A program made the position numbers and the translations under genes. A stretch of DNA of 18,244 nucleotides from Chrysochromulina tobinii (lineage: Eukaryota > Haptophyta > Prymnesiales > Chrysochromulinaceae): assembly GCA_001275005.1 (NCBI GenBank), contig JWZX01002558.1:1-18244 (forward strand), given 5' to 3'. Position 1 is the first letter of the stretch; every line of letters starts with the position of its first letter. This document shows, piece after piece, positions 15,564 through 18,244 of the stretch. The notes below the pieces were generated by a model. It saw nothing but the letters and a program-made list of their open reading frames with translations. It did not search any database and was not told the DNA's origin.

Positions 15564-17885
15564 TCATGCCGCCCTCGACACCACCACGGTGACTACCCCC
15601 TTCGCCGGCAGCGTCAGCTGCACGCGCACGTCATACGAGCGCCCGACTGGCGCCTGATACGACGGGCCCTCGTTGATGCTGAGCATCACTTGCGGATCCT
15701 CGATGCCGCAGTAGTAGAGAGGGAGCACCACTGTCGTTTGGATGGGACGGTCAGTCGGGTTGAAGATGGGTGCGACCCCCACCTCGGGATCCGTCGACCG
15801 AGGATGCACATGCAGCCAGCCGTCCCACGATTGCATGTCGGGCCGACGCAGGTGCACGACCGGCTCGATGATCGTGCGTCGGTGCATCTTGTAGAACTGG
15901 ACCCATTTCTTGAGCGTCGCCTTCATTGCGTCGCCTTGGGCGCCCTCGGTGTAGAGGGAGTCGCCACGATAGCATGCGGCCGTGCCCGCTCCGAGGTACG
16001 TGGCGAGCGCGAACTCATACTCCTGGGGGTGGTTGGCAAAGGAGGCGACTTCGCCTCCCGCGTGGTACGGTACGAGCGGCACGAACATCCATCCCTGCGT
16101 GGGTAGGTGTTGGTACAGGTCGTCGTACAGCCCCGCGCGAGAGATCGAGAGATCCTCCCAACGAGGCAACGAATACTGGCTCTCATCATAGCCCATCCCG
16201 GTGCGCGAGCCGCCAGCGAAGAAGAAGTTGTCGGGCTGATTGACGTGGACGCCGCGTGCCCGCAACGCCCCGAAGAAGGCGTTCTGCATCTGGGTCTGCC
16301 GGTAGATGGAATCTTCGAGCCCGTGATGATGCGTGTGATTCTTCGAGGCGCAGGGCGCCCCGCCGTACGGCCCGTCCGTCTCGAGCATGGAGAGGCCGGT
16401 TGCGTTGATGAAGTTATCCACGAGGCCATAGAGCTTATCATACCAGCCCGAGGCGAAGCATGCGTCCAGTCCCAAGTTGCCAGTCGTCGGGTCGACGGTG
16501 ACCCACTCGTCGCCCACATTGCCGCCGTAGCCGCCATGGCCTCGATCGAGGCAGATCAAGTCATACCCGCCGACCTCGATGCCTTTGGACTTCGCATACG
16601 CCACCTGCTGCGCGATGTGGCTCAGGTACTCCTTGTTGGCTGTCTCGAGCTGAAAGCCGCTCCCGAAGCTGAAGATGAGCATCTCGAACCCGACCTCTGC
16701 CATCTGGTCGATGGCACGCTTGAAGCCCTCGACGCTCACGTCGGTCGCGTGGAAGAAGACAGGGTTCTCAGTCACGTGCGGCGCGAGCAGCTGGGTGATG
16801 CGGTGGCGCGCGAGGGTCGTGCGCTCCAGCTCGGTGGAGTCGGTGGCGAGCAGGAGCGCGCGGAATGAGACGAAGCTCTCGGACGCGCTCACATGAGCCC
16901 CCGGCCCGAGTGCGTACGAGCAATTGAGCAACGGCTCTGTGGCGCCCTCGTCCTTGCACGCAGGGCAGCCTGGCACTGGATCGGCGCTCCTCTGGTAGTC
17001 GTCGACCCACTCGCAAAAGGCGCCGTGCGCCTGGTCCGTCTTGGCGTGCAGCAGCGGGCGTGGCGACACTGTGCCTGCCGACGTCGCGCCGTTATAGTCG
17101 GAGCCCGGCGGCAGCGAGCCATGCCCAATGTAGGCTCCATATGGCGCGCCCGCGGCGAAGAGCTCCACGGTGCTCCTGTCGACGATGACGTCCTTGCTGG
17201 CATCGCTGGACTTGAGCTCGAGCCACTTGGCAAGGATCGGCGCGCCGTCGTACAGCTCGTAGTACACCGTCAGCGTGAGAGATGGCTGCGCAGGCGCCTT
17301 CAGGTCCACGGCGAGAGTCACGCCCTTCGGAGGCCAGCTCACGTCCGTCGGCGAGCCGCGTGTGCCCGGCGTCCAAGGAAAGGGAGCGACTGGGGCTCCC
17401 ACGCGGTGGGCGGCGTAGGCAAACGTCGTGTTTACCTCCGCGGCCACGGGGCCGGCGAGCGTGTCGTGCCACGTGGAGCGGTTTGCATAAGCTCGGAACA
17501 TCGATGTGGAGCGCAGGCCGCCAACTACATAATCGACGCCGTCAAGGCGCAGCATGGCCTCCGGCGCCGCGGCTCGGAGCATCGATTGCAACCCACCCCT
17601 GTCAATCGTCGCGTTGAGCAGCCAATCGATGGTTCCAAATGCCGGAGTTGTGAGGAAGCGTCGAGAGGTTAATCCATTGGAGAGCTCGAGGCCGCATGGC
17701 GCTGCAGACGTGGCGGTTGCGTACTCGGGCCAGCAACTTTCGGTGACGGTGGCATGCCGATCTACGGTGGTAATGAGCCAATCTACGTCTGCCGCGGCTG
17801 CGGCGTTGCCGAGCGCTGCGCTAGCAAGCCACACGAAGTTCATCAGCACTAATCCGCGGTACCGGTAGGAAATTCTTCCAGGCAT
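15564..17885 (-). CDS. Secreted TIM-barrel glycoside hydrolase, alpha-galactosidase-like
   Basis: 773 residues from the ATG at 17885; a second ATG at 17843 gives 759. Both leave a signal peptide (hydrophobic LVLMNFVWLASAALG, then an Ala run). An N-terminal beta-sandwich (about 35-360: CGLELSNGLTSRRF, LTLTVYYELYDGAPILAKWL) precedes a TIM barrel (about 370-640) and a C-terminal beta domain (to 773). Barrel strands visible are GFEMLIFSFGSGF (399-411), YAKSKGIEVGGYDL (430-443), LDACFASGWYDKLYG (473-487) and LSMLETDGPYGG (498-509). Asp504 is the best candidate nucleophile; Asp552 or Asp567 are candidates for the acid. The layout resembles clan GH-D alpha-galactosidase-like enzymes, but I cannot fix the family. 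Several N-glycosylation sites (NAT, NRS, NTT, NCS, NHT) support secretion. Its 5' end abuts a retroelement fragment. Confidence 0.7.
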   Translation of the reverse strand: MPGRISYRYRGLVLMNFVWLASAALGNAAAAADVDWLITTVDRHATVTESCWPEYATATSAAPCGLELSNGLTSRRFLTTPAFGTIDWLLNATIDRGGLQSMLRAAAPEAMLRLDGVDYVVGGLRSTSMFRAYANRSTWHDTLAGPVAAEVNTTFAYAAHRVGAPVAPFPWTPGTRGSPTDVSWPPKGVTLAVDLKAPAQPSLTLTVYYELYDGAPILAKWLELKSSDASKDVIVDRSTVELFAAGAPYGAYIGHGSLPPGSDYNGATSAGTVSPRPLLHAKTDQAHGAFCEWVDDYQRSADPVPGCPACKDEGATEPLLNCSYALGPGAHVSASESFVSFRALLLATDSTELERTTLARHRITQLLAPHVTENPVFFHATDVSVEGFKRAIDQMAEVGFEMLIFSFGSGFQLETANKEYLSHIAQQVAYAKSKGIEVGGYDLICLDRGHGGYGGNVGDEWVTVDPTTGNLGLDACFASGWYDKLYGLVDNFINATGLSMLETDGPYGGAPCASKNHTHHHGLEDSIYRQTQMQNAFFGALRARGVHVNQPDNFFFAGGSRTGMGYDESQYSLPRWEDLSISRAGLYDDLYQHLPTQGWMFVPLVPYHAGGEVASFANHPQEYEFALATYLGAGTAACYRGDSLYTEGAQGDAMKATLKKWVQFYKMHRRTIIEPVVHLRRPDMQSWDGWLHVHPRSTDPEVGVAPIFNPTDRPIQTTVVLPLYYCGIEDPQVMLSINEGPSYQAPVGRSYDVRVQLTLPAKGVVTVVVSRAA

Positions 17886-18244
17886 CACCGTCGGCGGTGT
17901 GCCGTTGGGTCATGAGGCGTTCATCAGGCAGTACATGTCCACGCTGACGGCGGGCTTTGTGAGCTACATTCGATCTACGATCCATCAGCTCCAGCCCGCC
18001 TCGTCGTTTGCGATGTGGTCCTGCTTGTACAGCGCCATCCAGACCCGGTTGGATTTCTGGTTGCAGCACCTCACACCGGAGGAGACGGAGGCCACATGCC
18101 ACACTGTGGACGCCGAGCTACGCGACGCCGTCGAGGCCCTCACCTACCACGGTGCCACGGCTTCAGAGGAGGTCCGTTTGCGCGTCCGTCTGCCGATCTG
18201 GCGCCGAGGCTGCGGGATCCGCTCTCGCTTGTCGCTTGCCCCCG
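17869..18244 (+). mobile_element. 5'-truncated retroelement reverse-transcriptase fragment
   Basis: The plus-strand frame is open from just after a TAG (17866-17868) to the window end, 125 codons, with no start codon needed. It contains GITVGGVPLGHEAF, followed by a helical stretch and TASEEVRLRVRLPIWRRGCG then IRSR and LAP. The pattern (V)GGVPLG ... lrLPxRxxGCGxRSR matches the part of haptophyte-type retroelement polyproteins downstream of the reverse-transcriptase active site. This is recognition from general knowledge, not a search. The YxDD-containing core would have to lie to the left, but the hydrolase gene is there instead. The element is therefore 5'-truncated, as is usual for LINE insertions, or joined by an unseen intron. 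Confidence 0.6.

Noticed and set aside
16107-16868. Plus-strand frame of 253 codons
   Set aside because: Antisense shadow of the hydrolase barrel, which carries all the conserved motifs.
17821-18102. Minus-strand frame of 93 codons overlapping the hydrolase start
   Set aside because: Antisense of the retroelement fragment; its content is basic and without motifs.
1-18244. CRISPR array, tRNA, rRNA or bacterial regulatory sites
   Set aside because: No spaced identical repeats, no clover-leaf or rRNA stretch noticed by eye; introns and gene content point to a eukaryotic nucleus.

Overview
The window reads as nuclear DNA of a GC-rich, compact, unicellular eukaryotic alga. The gene set is eukaryotic: an eIF2B subunit, the Golgi Rab-GEF partner Rgp1, a PHO80/U-type cyclin, a homeodomain protein, a RING protein and a type II membrane glycosyltransferase. 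Two genes make sense only after removing a GT-AG intron (217 nt and 77 nt). Most intergenic gaps are 45-500 nt. A retroelement remnant at the right edge resembles reverse-transcriptase ORFs I associate with haptophytes, so a haptophyte is my best guess; another GC-rich alga is possible. The assignment is inference, without any search.

Layout. Positions 1-687 hold no gene I can support. A RING plus GRF-zinc-finger protein (minus, 688-1962) diverges from a cyclin (plus, 2114-3278, one intron). A CATG-rich spacer leads to a homeodomain gene (plus, 3780-4784). Then comes a long spacer with an AT-rich patch and a tiny element with terminal inverted repeats and a 10-bp direct duplication (5536-5640). 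The element lies just upstream of RGP1 (plus, 5664-7174, one intron). Three minus-strand genes follow: a seven-segment membrane protein resembling TRIC channels (7543-9024), a GT25 glycosyltransferase (9166-10131), and an uncharacterised protein with a His...Asn-Cys-Gln pattern like permuted papain folds (10263-11684). The last diverges from eIF2B gamma (plus, 11826-13325), which is followed by a small single-span membrane protein (plus, 13559-13924). The right end has two minus-strand carbohydrate-active proteins only 45 nt apart: a beta-propeller protein (14169-15518) and a secreted TIM-barrel glycoside hydrolase (15564-17885). The 5' end of the hydrolase abuts a 5'-truncated retroelement fragment on the plus strand (17869-18244, running off the window).

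How the genes fit together. This is a mixed housekeeping region, not one pathway. The clearest functional pair is the hydrolase and propeller, which may act together on an extracellular polysaccharide or may be a single mis-split gene. RGP1 (Golgi traffic) and GT25 (Golgi/ER glycosylation) share a compartment but probably nothing more. Three plus-strand genes (cyclin, RGP1, eIF2B gamma) have a short upstream ORF whose stop lies 1-3 nt before the main ATG. This is worth testing, most of all for eIF2B, whose activity governs reinitiation after such ORFs.

All calls come from reading the sequence; no database search was possible. Several apparent minus-strand starts are GTG, so I moved those genes to the first in-frame ATG.
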